A DNA stretch of 64,000 nucleotides from the NCBI GenBank assembly GCA_034770075.1, contig CM068385.1, forward strand, positions 60,018,980-60,082,979. The letters run 5' to 3'. The position numbers and the translations under genes are program-made. Source of the DNA: Aralia elata. Taxonomy: Eukaryota > Streptophyta > Magnoliopsida > Apiales > Araliaceae. Under the pieces are notes generated by a model, which saw only the letters and a list, made by a program, of their open reading frames with translations, made no database searches and had not been told where the DNA came from. Shown piece by piece: positions 10,197-22,295 of the stretch (positions are counted from its first letter, which is position 1; each line of letters starts with the position of its first letter).

Positions 10197-11325
10197 TTAT
10201 TCTCCCCAGGGAATCCTCTTATCTCCTTCTCTGTGCGAGGTGCTTGGCATATCCACAATGGCCTTAATCTTTGCTGGATCCAACTCAATGCCCCGATCAC
10301 TAACCAGGAATCCCAAGAGCTTACCTGACTGCACTCCGAAAGCACACTTGGCTGGATTGAGTTTCAAATTATACTTTCTGAGCCGATCGAATAGCTTTTT
10401 GAGATGAGTTATATGATCGGACTCTACCTTTGATTTCACAATAAATGTCATCCACGTAGACCTCTATCTCCTTGTGCATCATATCGTGGAACAAGGCCAT
10501 CATGGCCCTCTGATAAGTAGCCCCTGCATTTGTGAGACCGAAAGCCAGTCGTCTATAGCAGAAAGTGCCCCAGGGGGTGATGAATGCGGTTTTTTCCCGA
10601 TCCTCCTCCGCCACCATTATCTGATGATATCCCGCGAAGCAACCCACAAAAGAATACATTTCGTACTGGGCTGTGTTATCTACCAGGATGTGTATGAAAG
10701 GCACCGGGAAGTTATCCTTGAGACTGGCCTTGTTTAGATCCCTGTAGTCTACGCATACCCTCACCTTTCCTCCAGGTTTAGCCACTGGGACCACATTGGA
10801 TAGCCATTCCGGGTAAGTGGACACCATAATGATTCCCGCCCTGAACTGTTTGATGATCTCTTCCTTCACTTTTAAGCTCCACTCAGGTTTCAACTTCCTT
10901 AGTTTCTGCTTGACAGGCCTGAAACCCTCCTTGATGGGTAACCGGTGCACCACAATGTCGGTGGACAAGCCAATCATATCCTCGTGCGACCAGGCAAAGA
11001 CATCCTCATATTGGCTTAGTAACTCAAATATTTCTGCTTTTTGGCTGGGGTTAAGGCCTGTCCCTATCTTGAGTTCCTTTGGATTGTCAGGGGTTCCAAT
11101 ATCAACGGTGATGGTTTGGTCCAAATTGGGTTTGGGTTTATCTTCGACCCATCCTTTGATCTCGTCAGGTGCGTCGTCGTAATCTGTCTCGTCTTGTTCA
11201 ATGCCCATTAAATCGAAATCCAGCTCAATGTCAAAATCATAATCATCATTCAAATTTGAAAGACCATTTGTTAGGCAAGGATTATTCAAATTGGTACACC
11301 TGACATGAAACAAAATACTTGTCAT
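10197..11325 (-). pseudogene. Reverse transcriptase of Tat element, frameshift after YVDD
   Basis: The minus frame 10369-11325 shows a typical gypsy RT. Its fingers read GIIMVSTYPEWLSNVVPVAKPGGKVRVCVDYRDLN, seen here in pieces. Then come TPWGTFCYRRLAFGLTNAGATYQRAM and the catalytic EVYVDDI. Immediately after YVDD the frame is lost and the matching thumb region continues in another frame at 10197-10451 (THLKKLFDRLRKYNLKLNP). One extra T in the run after the catalytic motif explains the change. RT copies the element RNA into DNA inside the virus-like particle. Except for the indels the domain looks young. The break could be a sequencing error. Confidence 0.88.
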
Positions 11326-11463
11326 ATATAAATCATTTTTTCACGATGATCGCATTTTCAAATAACAAGAAGAAACGACATAATGATGCAGAATTAAAAC
11401 AACAACAAAAATAAACTTCTTCATTCCCCCATCATCTGGGGTCAATCACCCTGACGTCGAGTT

Positions 11464-11781
11464 TTACCCTTGTTTGGATATCACGGGTTTCTGGGTCCAA
11501 TTGTCGATGGTCAGGTCAGCTGGAATGCGCTGGATAAAGGAGGGCCTCACATCGGACACCTCCCCGATGATTACGGATACGTCGCCTGAATTCTCCTCCA
11601 TACCCTCTCCGGGAATAATCAGTCCTGCCCAATCGATGACAGGCACAACTTGTTGGGCTCCCGGTGGTATGACAATATTCGTCCCCTCCTTACTGCTTGT
11701 TGATTGTCCGGGGATGTAGCATTTGGTTTCAAACTCTTTTGCGACCTCCTGTAGGAAAACTTTCCCTCCGGGCCGACTCAC
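11464..11781 (-). CDS. Polyprotein linker between protease and RT
   Basis: An open frame of about 105 residues without a recognised domain lies between the protease/G-patch segment and RT. It contains SGDVSVIIGEVSDVRPSFIQ and an acidic, Pro-rich character. Its position implies that it belongs to the Tat polyprotein, split from its neighbours by frame breaks at 11325-11464 and about 11790. Confidence 0.55.
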   Translation of the reverse strand: MSRPGGKVFLQEVAKEFETKCYIPGQSTSSKEGTNIVIPPGAQQVVPVIDWAGLIIPGEGMEENSGDVSVIIGEVSDVRPSFIQRIPADLTIDNWTQKPVISKQG

Positions 11782-11793
11782 TATGTGTGGGGG

Positions 11794-12633
11794 TTAACTC
11801 TTCATTCCCTGCCCACCAATCACAGGTCCGCTGATCCCCTGCTCATTGTTGGCTTTGGTCGCTGGACTGCCAATTAGTCGAATCGGAGTAGCACCCTGAC
11901 GGTGTCCCCGTACTGCGCCCACATGGTATCCCAATCCTGCTTTGCCTATCTGCTGTGGTAGGTGGATGGGCTTGGTGATTCCCTGACTGCTTTTCCCTAG
12001 TCCCTGTCCAGGTTGGAAGTTCATTTTAATCATTTCCTTTGCCACAAAGGTGAGTTCCGGAGAGATCCTTGGTTTCACAGCTGGAGCCCCCAGGCATCTA
12101 TAATGGGGAGTGCTAATCTCTAGTGCTTGAAAGCTGGCAGGCGCCGCTGACTCATCCACATTGATTACTGGTAGGCCATTCCTGGGAGGAGAAGGGTCAT
12201 CACATTCGGCCGAGATTGTTACCAGATTCCCATCGATGATCAACTTGATTTGTTGGTGGAGCGTGGAAGGAACTGCCCCGGCCATGTGTATCCACGGCCT
12301 CCCTAACAGCAGGTTGTAGCTTGCCGTGATATCCAGGACTTGGAAGGAGATATCAAAAGTACAGGGTCCTATCTCCACTGGCAATTCTATCTCTCCGATG
12401 GTGTCCCTCCGGGATCCGTCAAAAGCCTGAACCACCACATGACTGGCCCGCAGGCGCTTGGGACTGATGTTCATTTTCTTCAGCGTACTGAGAGGACATA
12501 TATTCAATGCCGATCCCCCGTCGATCAGCACCCCATTCATGACATATCCTGAGGAGATTACCGCGATGTGTAGCGGTTTTCGGTGCCCCCTTCCCTCTTT
12601 GGGAATGTCCTCATCCCGTAAAGGATATTGCAT
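11794..12633 (-). CDS. Aspartic protease with G-patch-like tail (Tat)
   Basis: The 279-residue frame holds the retropepsin active site as VLIDGGSALNICPLST at about residues 35-50 and the flap/strand signature YNLLLGRPWIHMAGAVPSTL at about 110-130. It would cleave the Gag-Pol polyprotein. Near residues 205-245 comes MIKMNFQPGQGLGKSSQGI followed by GLGYH, which looks like a G-patch, a glycine-rich RNA-binding module reported in part of the Tat lineage. The active-site Asp is present. The frame is continuous here but is separated by breaks from gag upstream and RT downstream. Confidence 0.82.
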   Translation of the reverse strand: MQYPLRDEDIPKEGRGHRKPLHIAVISSGYVMNGVLIDGGSALNICPLSTLKKMNISPKRLRASHVVVQAFDGSRRDTIGEIELPVEIGPCTFDISFQVLDITASYNLLLGRPWIHMAGAVPSTLHQQIKLIIDGNLVTISAECDDPSPPRNGLPVINVDESAAPASFQALEISTPHYRCLGAPAVKPRISPELTFVAKEMIKMNFQPGQGLGKSSQGITKPIHLPQQIGKAGLGYHVGAVRGHRQGATPIRLIGSPATKANNEQGISGPVIGGQGMKS

Positions 12634-13296
12634 CGGTTTCCAATAAGTGGCCTATCAGCTGGCCGAAACCCTCCTCACTAATTTCTTTGGACACAAATGC
12701 CTCCTCCAGAACCTTCATCAGGGTTTTGCAATGCTCACTGGATGACAACACCAAATCCATGACTGATGTTAGGGTTGATTCCTCATTTAAAATCTGGATC
12801 CCCCTCATTTCCGGGTGATCCATCCTTTTCAAAAACTCTATGGCCCTTTCCTCGGAAACCTCTTCATTTTTTTCTCTTTTGGCTCTTCAAGGACTCGCCC
12901 GGGAAGATATAGGGGGTTCCCCTTGGTCGTCACGGAAGCACAACTGGTCGCTTCCTCGGGTATTCCCCCGTAATTCCAGGGTACAGTCTTCAGACTACCG
13001 ATAGGGAGTTGTGGCCTTGCAGCAAAAATGATGGGCCTCGGAGCTGTCAACTTGATAGGTCCCTCTATGTTATTCGTACTTACCCCTATCAACTTGATGG
13101 GCGTTACCCTCGCACTCCCATGGTCATGTATCACATTTATCATCTCCTCAACTTTCTGCACATAGTTCAACCTTGGCGGCCCCCCAGCCTCACTTGCCTC
13201 CGTCGCATTGACTCCCCCTCCATCATGTCTTGGCAGGGGATTTGCCTTAACATTCGGGGAAATCCGGCTGTTCCACCACAATCTCTCCACTGTCAA
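12611..13296 (-). pseudogene. Gag-protease spacer of Tat polyprotein, broken
   Basis: Two frames, 12838-13296 and 12611-12832, cover the stretch between the zinc-finger end of gag and the protease. The first contains YVQKVEEMINVIHDHGSARV and a Pro-rich segment. The second contains a helical run (MDLVLSSSEHCKTLMKVLEE). I recognise no catalytic motif. Continuity with the flanking frames marks it as polyprotein. Confidence 0.55.
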
Positions 13297-14706
13297 TCAG
13301 GTTTTGGATTCGATGCTTTAACGTCCAGCAATCCTGTGTATCATGGCCAGGGGAACTGGAGTGGTATGCACACCGCTTGCTCGGGTCAAACCTTCTACCC
13401 TTTGGGTCACTCGGGGGTGCCAAACCAACAATCTTCTTTTGGGCTACTAATACCGCTAATACTCGTTCAAGCGGCTCCCCGAGCGGGGTGAATACTCGGT
13501 TTTGCGAGGCCTCATATCTTCTTCGCCCCTCTGCTCTTTGATCTGAGAAATTGGGCTGTCGGGGTGGCCCTCCCCTCTGTGCCTGTACCGGAAGATGGCT
13601 TTCTGTTTTACTGGACGACCCTTGTAGGATGAGGGAGACATCCTCTTCCTTCCTCTTTTGGACTCTCCGGGAAGTGCTACCATAGTTTTCCATTCTGTAT
13701 TTGCTCGGCGGCAGCAGTTTCTAAAGCAGTAAGATCCCGGATTTTACCCGATTTCAACCCCATGTCAACCATCTCTCCATGTTTAATCATTTCCGCAAAA
13801 GGTCTTCCAATCCCTGAGATGACCCTCTCATAATACGGTGCCTCCTGAATGTCTACAAAGGTCATTACCATCTCTGATTCGCTCATCGGGGGAGTTACCT
13901 GGGCAGCCATGCCCCTCCATCTTTGCGCATATTCCCTAAAGGATTCCCTAGGCTGTTTTTTAACCTTTGTCATTTGGTACCTGTCAAGAGCCATCTGGGC
14001 CTGAAAGCTGTATTGGGTTAAGAAAGTATGGGCCAATTCCTCCCAGTTGTGGATTCGGGCGTTGTCGAGGCGGGCATACCAGATTCTTGCCTCCCCTGTT
14101 AAGCTTTTCTGAAATAGCTGCATTTCTTAACCCCTCGTCTTCGGCGTTAAGCCCCGAGTTCTCCAATGTATATTTTCAAGTGTGTATAGGGGTCTCCCTT
14201 TCCATTGTACTTTTCAAACTCGGGAACTTTTGAAACTTTTCTGGATATCTGGCTCCGGGGAAAACACATAAATCCGAGTAATTAACCCTGCCCAGGGAGC
14301 CTATGCCCTTTAGAGATTGGATGGTTTCCTCCATGTATTTCATTTTTCTCCGAAGGTCGTCATGGTCCCCTTCCTCTGGGATAGTAATCACTGTCCTGCC
14401 AGGTATGGGAACGGCCTTTGGGATGACTGGCTCGTCCTTGAGTCGGGGTTGGTCCTCTTTAAGCAAGTTTGTACCATTTTTAGGAGGATTCTGATCATCC
14501 CCTGGTGGTGGAGTATTATGCGATCCCTGGTTTACCGGATCCTGTCTGATTAAGAACTGTTCCTTTAACATTGTGGCCATTTCCATCATCTGTCTTTTAA
14601 AATCATCAAAAATCCTCCCGAGATATGGAATTATGGTTAGGAAGATCAGCCATTTCAGATGTAGAGACCTGGGCTTTCTTAGACTGCGAACGAGTTTGAG
14701 GAGCAA
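13247..14706 (-). pseudogene. gag of Tat/Ogre-like element, three overlapping frames
   Basis: The N-terminal frame (14176-14706) is charged and Pro-rich. The middle frame (13677-14123) is a gypsy capsid domain: SLTGEARIWYARLDNARIH, WEELAHTFLTQY and REYAQRWRGMAAQV are its usual landmarks. The last frame (13247-13693) has a zinc-finger-like CAYHSSSPGHDTQDC motif (Cys-His...His...Cys spacing, not the classic CCHC) typical of this lineage. The breaks at about 14130 and 13690 are single-base shifts. Gag assembles the cytoplasmic particle and packages the RNA. Confidence 0.85.
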
Positions 14707-15419
14707 TCCTGCGAAACAACGGTTCGAAGTTTAGTCTTGGGGAAATGAAAGAAGGATGCATGCTAAAGCTATAAATTTTTTGTGTTTTGGGGTTCTTTAA
14801 TCTTTCCCTGCAAAAGAGAAAGTTAGTAGTCCTTTAGTGCCATAACCAATGCTAAACATGCTTTATTATGCTCCCCCAACTATTCCCTGCAATTCACAGC
14901 GGTTAGTAATCTCTTTCGACACAGAAAAGGGATGTATGAATATTGAATGAGATCATGACATTTAGACATATAAACGTAAAAAGGCATGAAGAGACTTTTC
15001 CTGCGTTGGGTTATTCTGAGGATGACCTATCCTAGGGTTACTCTCACGGGCTTTTCGGCATGAAGGTTCCCAAATCTTCGCAATCTACTCGTTTGAGCCC
15101 TTTCGATTGGAGCGGATTTGAGTGGTGCGTTTCCTGAGCCATCTCCGGGGAGCAGCCCCATCGAGTCCAGTAATAAGCAACCGACAGGTTCGCCTCAGGA
15201 GGAGGTACTCTCTCAACATACATTCACATTCATCGTCCTCACCGTATGCAAATGATTTCTTTAAAGTAAAGCCATTCCATTCAATCATTCATTCATTGGA
15301 CAAAACACGCATTCACACAACAAAAACACAAAAGATCAAAATATCGCACACACATATTCATGAATTTTTTAAAGGATAGAATAGCATCAAGATTTTAATG
15401 CGGCTTAAGCCCTCTAATG
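14707..15419 (-). other. 5' untranslated leader of the Tat element
   Basis: This stretch lies between gag and the PBS. It has no credible protein-coding frame. It should hold packaging signals, which I cannot identify by eye. Confidence 0.6.
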
Positions 15420-15437
15420 TCCCCAGCAGAGTCGCCA
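15420..15437 (-). promoter_or_regulatory. Primer binding site of the Tat element
   Basis: On the minus strand the 18 bases tggcgactctgctgggga begin two bases after the end of the 5' LTR. A tgg start (pairing with a tRNA CCA end) at this distance is the standard arrangement for a minus-strand primer site. Tat/Ogre elements are reported to use tRNA-Arg; I did not test the match. Confidence 0.75.
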
Positions 15438-15439
15438 GC

Positions 15440-17575
15440 TGTCGACGCCGGGTTCTCGCTTTCTCGTCTCCTTAGTCTTTTCCAATTTTAGCCTTTTGAT
15501 TTAGATGACGTTTGGAAAAGGTCGGCATTGATGTCGACGGGGTTTTGAAAGATTTGTTTTTTATGATGAGCCAATTAACCAGAGTCGCCAGTTGGTATAT
15601 TTGAAATGGATGTACCAACTCATCCGAGTTTTCGTTTTTTTTATAAATCGCTGGCTCATGTATGACTCCGAATTAATTGGTCTGCGAATCGAGATTCATG
15701 GAGTTCGGGGGCTTGTTTAAGTGAGGGGAAGGTGTTAGGCATCCCTCGACTTCCGTGAAATACGGTTACCGCAATCTTAATGCTTTCCTATCCTTTAATT
15801 CATGAATATGTGTATGTAGGTGCGCGCGTTGTGTGTGTGTGTGTGCCTATGTGAATGTTGTGGTGAGTTTTGTATGAAAGAGTCATTTGGATTTTAGGGA
15901 AAATCGTGTTTTAATTTGAGTATGCTTCGGAATGTCTTTTTCGGTATACCCGAGAAGGCTTTATTCTTTATGAGAAAGGTTTGATTTTAATTATCAAAAC
16001 TATGAGATTTTCGTTAAGTGTCGTTTTAACGAAACAAGAGTTTTAAACCTTCGTCAAAATAGGAATCGAGATCTATACATTGCTTTCATAAAATGATGGG
16101 CAATTTCTAGGATCTCTTTCACCCTATGCACAAAGATTTAATAAAACGTCAATTATTTATAAAATCATTTCGTGTGTTGTTTTGGAAAACGATTTTTCTT
16201 TAGCTTTCTCGTTAGATATGAATCGACATTTCATTAACATTTCTCAAATTTTAACCTCGTGATTCTAATATCCTACTTTGATTGATTTTATGAAAATCTT
16301 ATCATTTAGCTTTGAAATCAATTTCGTGTCATAATTCAAATCGAACATAAACACGCGTCGGGCTATTCATGGGCATGTAAGCCATCAAAATATCCCCGAA
16401 CGCCAACAATCACAAATTTCACTATTTCGGGGCCTTAAGCACGATTCTCGCCTTAGCGTCGTTTTTAAGGCCCAACGATTACATATTTACAATGAGAACT
16501 ACGTCATCTCTACTTCTTACACCAAGATATGTCCATCATCGGATTGGGACCCCGGGGTCGCTTTCCTAGGCTCACAACCAAGTATCCACAAACAATCGGA
16601 TATTACAAGAAAATAACCAACCCGGATAATCTAACAATACCAAGGGCATCCTAAAACAACGATTTAAAGGAATTGATACCAAACATAACACCTTAAAACA
16701 AACAAAGAAATTAATGAACGAATATCATCGGGTTATTAGGAAGAGTTTCATTCCGATGGAAACTTCACTCACAATCCCTAATTCATTGTTCAATCAATAA
16801 ATTACATGAAAAATTACATCTAATTTGATCAAATGATATGATAGAAATTGATATCCACAAAAGAGATTTCACCTTGCAATTGATATCCAAATGGATGTAA
16901 AACTTGATGTATTTGAATTGAATAAGGAGTGTATTGATACAATCAAAATCAAAAGAATTGAACTCTCTCCTTTTTTCTCTCTTTTCTTCCTATTTGATTG
17001 CAAAATTTCCCTCTTTTTCCTCTCAATTTCCGATCTTTTGCTGCTGTTTTCCGCTGGAATTCTTTCCTCTTTCCCAAAATTCGCTGAACCTCCTGTATGC
17101 TGCCGAAGCTGGCTTAAATAGGCTGGCCAGAGCCAGCCGCAGATCTATCTGCGGCTGGCCGCAGATAGATCTGCGGCTGGCCAGCTGGCACGCCTCCCAT
17201 CGCACTCAGTTGCTGAGTGCTGATTTCCCGGTTTTCGTGCTGGCGCACCCACTTGGCCGCAGATCTATCCGCGGCTGGCGGGCTTGACTTTCTCGATTTT
17301 CGTGCCACGCCTCGATTTTCGTACCGCAACGTCGGTTTTCGCTGACAGGCTCGTATTCCGCAGTCCGGGAATTTCCGGGAGACGTGCCACCTCATTCGGA
17401 AGTGCCTGCCTTGGACGGTCATGCTGTCACGTCGACTTGGGCTGCCCAAATCATTGCGGCGGTGCCGGGCGCTCGCCCTTGTGCCCGCTCCTTTGCTTCC
17501 GCAAGCCGGTTCAATTGTCGATTTCGCCCTCCTGTCATGGTTAGTAGAAGGAAACGCAAAATTTGGGTGTCTACA
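15440..17575 (-). mobile_element. 5' LTR of the Tat/Ogre-like element, complete
   Basis: This 2136-bp LTR runs on the minus strand from tgtagacacc (at 17575) to cgtcgaca (at 15440), a TG...CA pair. A short (GT)n tract sits at about 15830-15845, and GC-rich inverted words lie at 17132-17280. Compared with the 3' LTR it lacks about 110 bases across 16198-17120 through many small deletions, yet is almost identical at 17232-17575. The flank at 17576 is the interior of another LTR, so the element is nested. The target duplication cannot be checked because the left end lies outside the window. Confidence 0.92.
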
Positions 17576-19512
17576 GGTATAATTGGATAAGTTCTGTATA
17601 ACTGAAGTATTACAAAGAGGAAATTAAAACGTCTCATTGAATCCATGAAATTGAATGGAATAGAAATAATAACTTGCTCGAGTAAGTAATAACATTATAA
17701 AACATATATGATAAGAGAATTAAGTTCAGGAACTTGCGTAATTGAAATCGAGGTATTATTACGAAGCTTGCTTTCAACAAAATAATAGATCAAGAGTACT
17801 TGGGTAAATATAAAAAGTAAGGATAAGATACTTGCCTCGTGCGTAGACTATAAATTAAAATTCACGTTCTTTAATCAACCTATACATTACGTTTATAAAA
17901 CAATAATAATAATTAGTTACAGTATTATAAACACTTCAGGACTCATTCTCATCCAATTTCATTTAATACTTCAATTAATATGTTAGCCTAAGCTTTAGAT
18001 ATGTCTACGATAACATAACATGATCACAAAGAAAGAAGAAAATTTTTACTCTCTTCTTTTTACTTTTTTTTTGTTCCACCGTCGGGGCGATGGGTTTCTT
18101 CACAAAAGTCTCGCCGGGGTGAGCTTACCGCCGTGGTGACAATTGCAGTTCATTTTGGGAGTCGGGGCGACCAAACTAGTTCATTTCTACCGTCGGGGCG
18201 GTGACACCGCTAGGGCGGCAATCCTAGAGTAATTCCACCGCCGGGGCGGTGGACTCGAAATATAGTTCCTGCAGTTCGCGAAGAACGCAGAAAAATACCA
18301 AATTTTGCCAAAGTTTTTCATCGAATGACAAATTTAAGTTTACCCATTCATCATATGTGTTATAAAATCAAAACCTATTACATGAACATCAATTTCAACA
18401 TTACGGACAATCTAGACAACCAAATAAAGGCTAAAAATCCACTATTCATGCTTTGTATTTACATATTGATACAGTTAACGTAATTAAACATTGTGAATTT
18501 GTTTATTAACCAAATTAATCCGTTAAACTCTTGTTTTCTTCGTTTTTACATGCACAAACATGATTAGTCATCAATTTAACCAATTAACATGCAAAACAAG
18601 TATCAATTTCATACATATAGTTCATATTCATACATACTACTCTGTAAATTCCAGAACTTCCAATTAAGGGCATAATCTCATGAATTAATTCAATTAAACA
18701 ATTTATAAACATTAAACAGTAGATTATACATGCATTTAAACAATTATAAACAACTTACAATCAATTCTCACATAAGATTCAATTATCAGATAACTTACAC
18801 AATACTTTCATGGAAGAATTTAAAAACGTAATTGAAGTTTAGATTTAAGAAATTACCTTCAATTAATAGTTTATAATGCTAGAAAATGATTAAGAATTCC
18901 ACAATTCTCCAAATTTCTTCTTCAACTCCAAATTTTCTCTCAATTTTCTCTCTGACTTGATTTCTAAAATTGATGATGGAATCAGCGTATCAAATAAAGT
19001 GCAGTGTATGGTAGTCAGTTAATCCCACAATGAGTTAACTAACTCCAACCCCATTAAGGCCTCGTTTGGCTTGCTTATTAAAACTCCTCTTTTGGTTTAT
19101 TTTAATAAATTACTTATTATATAGTTTATTGTCACATATTTAAATTAATTAAATAATCTCATTTAAATCAATTAAATAAAATAGAATAATTCTACATTAA
19201 ATCACATAGTCACATAAATAAAATTCTCCTTTATTAATAATGACAAATTATTAAATCTCTAATTAATATTAAATTAATTAAAAATAACATCATGCTTATT
19301 TAAATAATGTATTTAATCAAATAAACTTAATTAAATACATACTTTAAATATAAAAATTCTCCACATCAATTTAACTAATGTAACACATATAATTAAATTA
19401 ATCTACCACAAATTCATCAATTAATTATTTAATTCAATAATTAAATCATCGAAAAATATTTATTTAATTCAATAAATATTTAAAATAAATTACAAAAATC
19501 TCGTTCGTCACA
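17576..19512 (-). mobile_element. Tekay-like LTR fragment interrupted by the Tat element
   Basis: The sequence matches the solo LTR at 33440-36133 in order: cttgcctcgtgcgtaga at about 17830 here and 34465 there, a cluster of ccgtcggggcg words (18075-18260 and 34755-34850), and a terminal tcgttcgtcaca. It is the 5' part of an LTR oriented minus, ending at 19512. The remainder should lie left of the window, beyond the Tat element. A perfect inverted repeat with 8-bp arms occurs at 18235-18252. No coding content is seen. Confidence 0.75.
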
Positions 19513-20697
19513 TAAAACATTTTTATTATAAATAGAACAACTGTTGTTCTTTATTATAATATCAAAACCATCCATATCCAATACAGAAATTGAAATAATA
19601 TTTCTAATCAGTGTTGAAACATAATAACAATTATTTAAACTAATGGACTTGCCCGAAGGCAATGCTAAACAATAAGTTCCTACAACTAATGCAACAACCT
19701 TTACTCCATTTCCCACTCATAGGACCACTTCATCCTTGTTCAGCTTTCTAATTCTGCTTAGTCCCTGCATATTATTACATATGTGAGAACTACAGCCGGT
19801 ATCCAATACCCAAGTAGAATTTTGACTTTTAGAAAAATTAATTTCAATCATGAACAAACCTAGATCGGAAGTCGAAGCTTCTCCAAGCTTCTTTTGGTCC
19901 GCAAGATACTCCTTGTAGTTTCTCTTCCAGTGTCCCAGCTTATTGCAATGGTAGTAAATTCCTTTGCTATCTGGATCAAGTTTCTTTTTATCCTTTCTCT
20001 TCACCTTGCCCTTAGCCTTCTTGTTTTTCTTCTTTTCAGAAGATACCTTGGGCCTCTTCCTTTTCTTTGAAGAATCATCCACTAATAAGACTTGGTTCTT
20101 GTTAGATGAGAAGTGACTTTCAACAGTTTTCAGCATGTCAAGTAACTCAGGCAAGCTGACGTCCAACTTATTCATGTGAAAATTCACAACAAATTGTGAG
20201 GTGTCCGGGAGTGACTGCAAGATCAAATTTTGACTTAACTCCCCATCCATCACGAACCCAAGTTGTCCAAGTTGTTCAATCAGATTGATCATCTTAAGGA
20301 CATGAGTCTCAACGGCAGTGCCCTCGGTCATACGAGATCGGAAGAGCTCCTTAGATATCTGATATCTAGCAGTCCTACTTTGCTCACCATACAACTCTTC
20401 GAGCTGCAGCAATATAGTAGGAGCATCTATAGTTTCATACTGACGTTGAAGCTCGTTACTCATGGATGCGAGCATGATGCATTGAGCCAATATTGCATCA
20501 TCTTGCCACTTTCTGAAAGTAGTAATCTCTTCCTCAAAGGCTGTTTCTGCAACATTTGCAGGGACTGGCGAATTTAGGAATTAAGAAATCTTTTCAGCAG
20601 TGAGAATAATTCTCAGATTCCTTAACCAGTCCATGTAATTCGGTCCAGTCAGTTTGTTAGCATCAAGTATACTACGCAGTGATAGTGAGTTTGACAT
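19513..20697 (-). pseudogene. Ty1/copia gag-protease (copy 1), truncated
   Basis: A copia gag starts at an ATG at 20697 and continues in one frame, broken by a TAA near 20581. It shows FRKWQDDA, then MLASMSNELQRQYE and QSLPDTSQFVVNFHMNKL, typical of the UBN2-type capsid. A Lys-rich nucleocapsid follows, with the decayed zinc knuckle YYHCNKLGHWKRNY, whose first and last Cys are replaced. The protease site WVLDTGCSSHIC is present. A second in-frame stop at about 19717 precedes the segment KSISLNNCYYVSTLIRNIIS. The gene is cut at 19512 by an LTR, so integrase and RT are missing. A second copy of its gag is at 52020-52745. Confidence 0.85.
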
Positions 20698-21481
20698 TTT
20701 TAAATTCTGCATGTCAAATAAACAACATTTTTAGCATACATTCATTTTATTAATCATCAAAATAAATTAGGTCTTTATTTAAATTGGTATCTCTCACTTT
20801 TTCATCAAACTATATTACCCTCAATATATAGTTCGACAATTCTAATTAAAGATTTGCTAGTGAGAATAAGGATCTCATTTCAAATGTATATAGCCTTGTG
20901 TGACACAACAAACTATATATAAATAAATAGGTGGACAACTATTGTCAATTACATCACTATGTAACTCCTTGTATTTTGCCTCTTAGATTATTTTGATCAA
21001 GTGTGACACATCCGAATCAAAATTATCCAAGTTCAGTCCAACCTAGCACTTCTATATATTCAAAAGAAAAATGTTGTCCTTGTGTGACACAACAAAACAA
21101 CATCGTTCAGTCTATTTATAAGCATCAAATGTGATAAGGCAACATCTTAAATATTAAATACTTGCCTTGTGTGACACAACAAACTCATATTAAATATTTA
21201 ATACTCTATTGCTTTACCATGCTAGAAGATGACGTTCGATATTCCAAATATCTTTGAACGTTTAGGACTTAATATGATTTATTTGAGGGGTTTGTTATTA
21301 TTTGTCTCATCTTGTTTAGCGCGCATGCACATATATATATAAAATCCGCGTCATATTATTTAACATGCGAAGCATGTTGTATAATATATAATATATATAT
21401 ATATATAGAAAACATGCACATATAGAATACTATATTCTACCCGGATTGATTATGGACTTTTATTCTAGTTTGGTACACTAG
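20698..21481 (-). mobile_element. Leader of copia copy 1, with a four-times repeated word
   Basis: This noncoding stretch is collinear with 52746-53562 in copy 2. It carries the word ttgtgtgacacaa at 20896, 21080 and 21167 and a shorter form at 21001. The corresponding words in copy 2 are all ttgtgtgtgcacaa. An (AT)n tract lies at about 21386-21408. The homology stops at 21481, where the SIRE-like LTR begins. Confidence 0.8.
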
Positions 21482-21904
21482 TGTTGGTTTATACTATCTT
21501 GGTTTTAATGATGACAAGTTTTTTTTAGTGTTATTACATTTTCAAGATATTAAAGATATGGAAGATTTCTTAAAGTCTTGGTTCTTAAAGGAAAGAGTGA
21601 ATTGAAGACATGAAGGCTTGAAGAAATGATTGAGTCTTTAGGAATTTAATGTAAGATCCTAGCTTTATTTATATCTCAATCAAGGCTCTAGGATTTGCAT
21701 TGCATGGAATCAATCATGGTAGTAGTTAATTAATAAGCTGAATATTCTGCTAAAACTAATCCCATTAAGCTTACTAAAGTTGTCCACTACTTTAGCATGA
21801 TTCCTAATCCCATTACTTAGTATTTTGCTGAATTTGTCCATGTTATCCATTCATACTAAAGATGTTCATTACATTAAGTACAATGTTGCCTATTTCAACT
21901 ACTC

Positions 21905-22260
21905 CCATATTATCTCAAGATGGCACATGTTGTTCATTACATTAAGTGTAATGCTCTCCATCTCAACTACTCCCACATCATCATAAGAGTATTGCTAGCA
22001 CATGTTGTTCATTACATTAAGTGTAATGTTGTCCATTTTAACTACTCCCATATCATCTCAAGAATATTGATGGCACATGTTATTCATTACATTGCTGCCC
22101 ATCTCAACTACTCCCACATCATCATAAGAGTATTGCTAGCACATGTTGTTCATTACATTAAGTGTAATGCTGTCCATTTCAACTACTCCCATATCATCTC
22201 AAGAATATTGATGACACATGTTATTCATTACATTGCTGCCCATCTCACCTACTCCCACAT
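21905..22260 (+). repeat. Tandem repeat in U3 of the SIRE-like LTR
   Basis: About five units of 66-75 bp share catgttNttcattacatt, caactactcccacatcat and agtattg. A longer form (with taagtgtaat) alternates with a shorter form (with gctgcc). The array stops about 36 bp before the TATA box, where U3 enhancers sit in other plant copia elements. An open frame of 118 codons through it arises because the units keep the phase, and is not a gene. Confidence 0.85.
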
Positions 22261-22295
22261 CATTTCAAATGTCTAAATAGCTACTATTCTTCTAC

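Noticed and set aside
19060..19512. Host gene or promoter in the AT-rich stretch
   Set aside because: It aligns with the end of the solo LTR at 33440-36133 and has no coding signal.
21920..22276. 118-codon repeat protein
   Set aside because: It comes from the U3 tandem repeat units, whose lengths are multiples of three.
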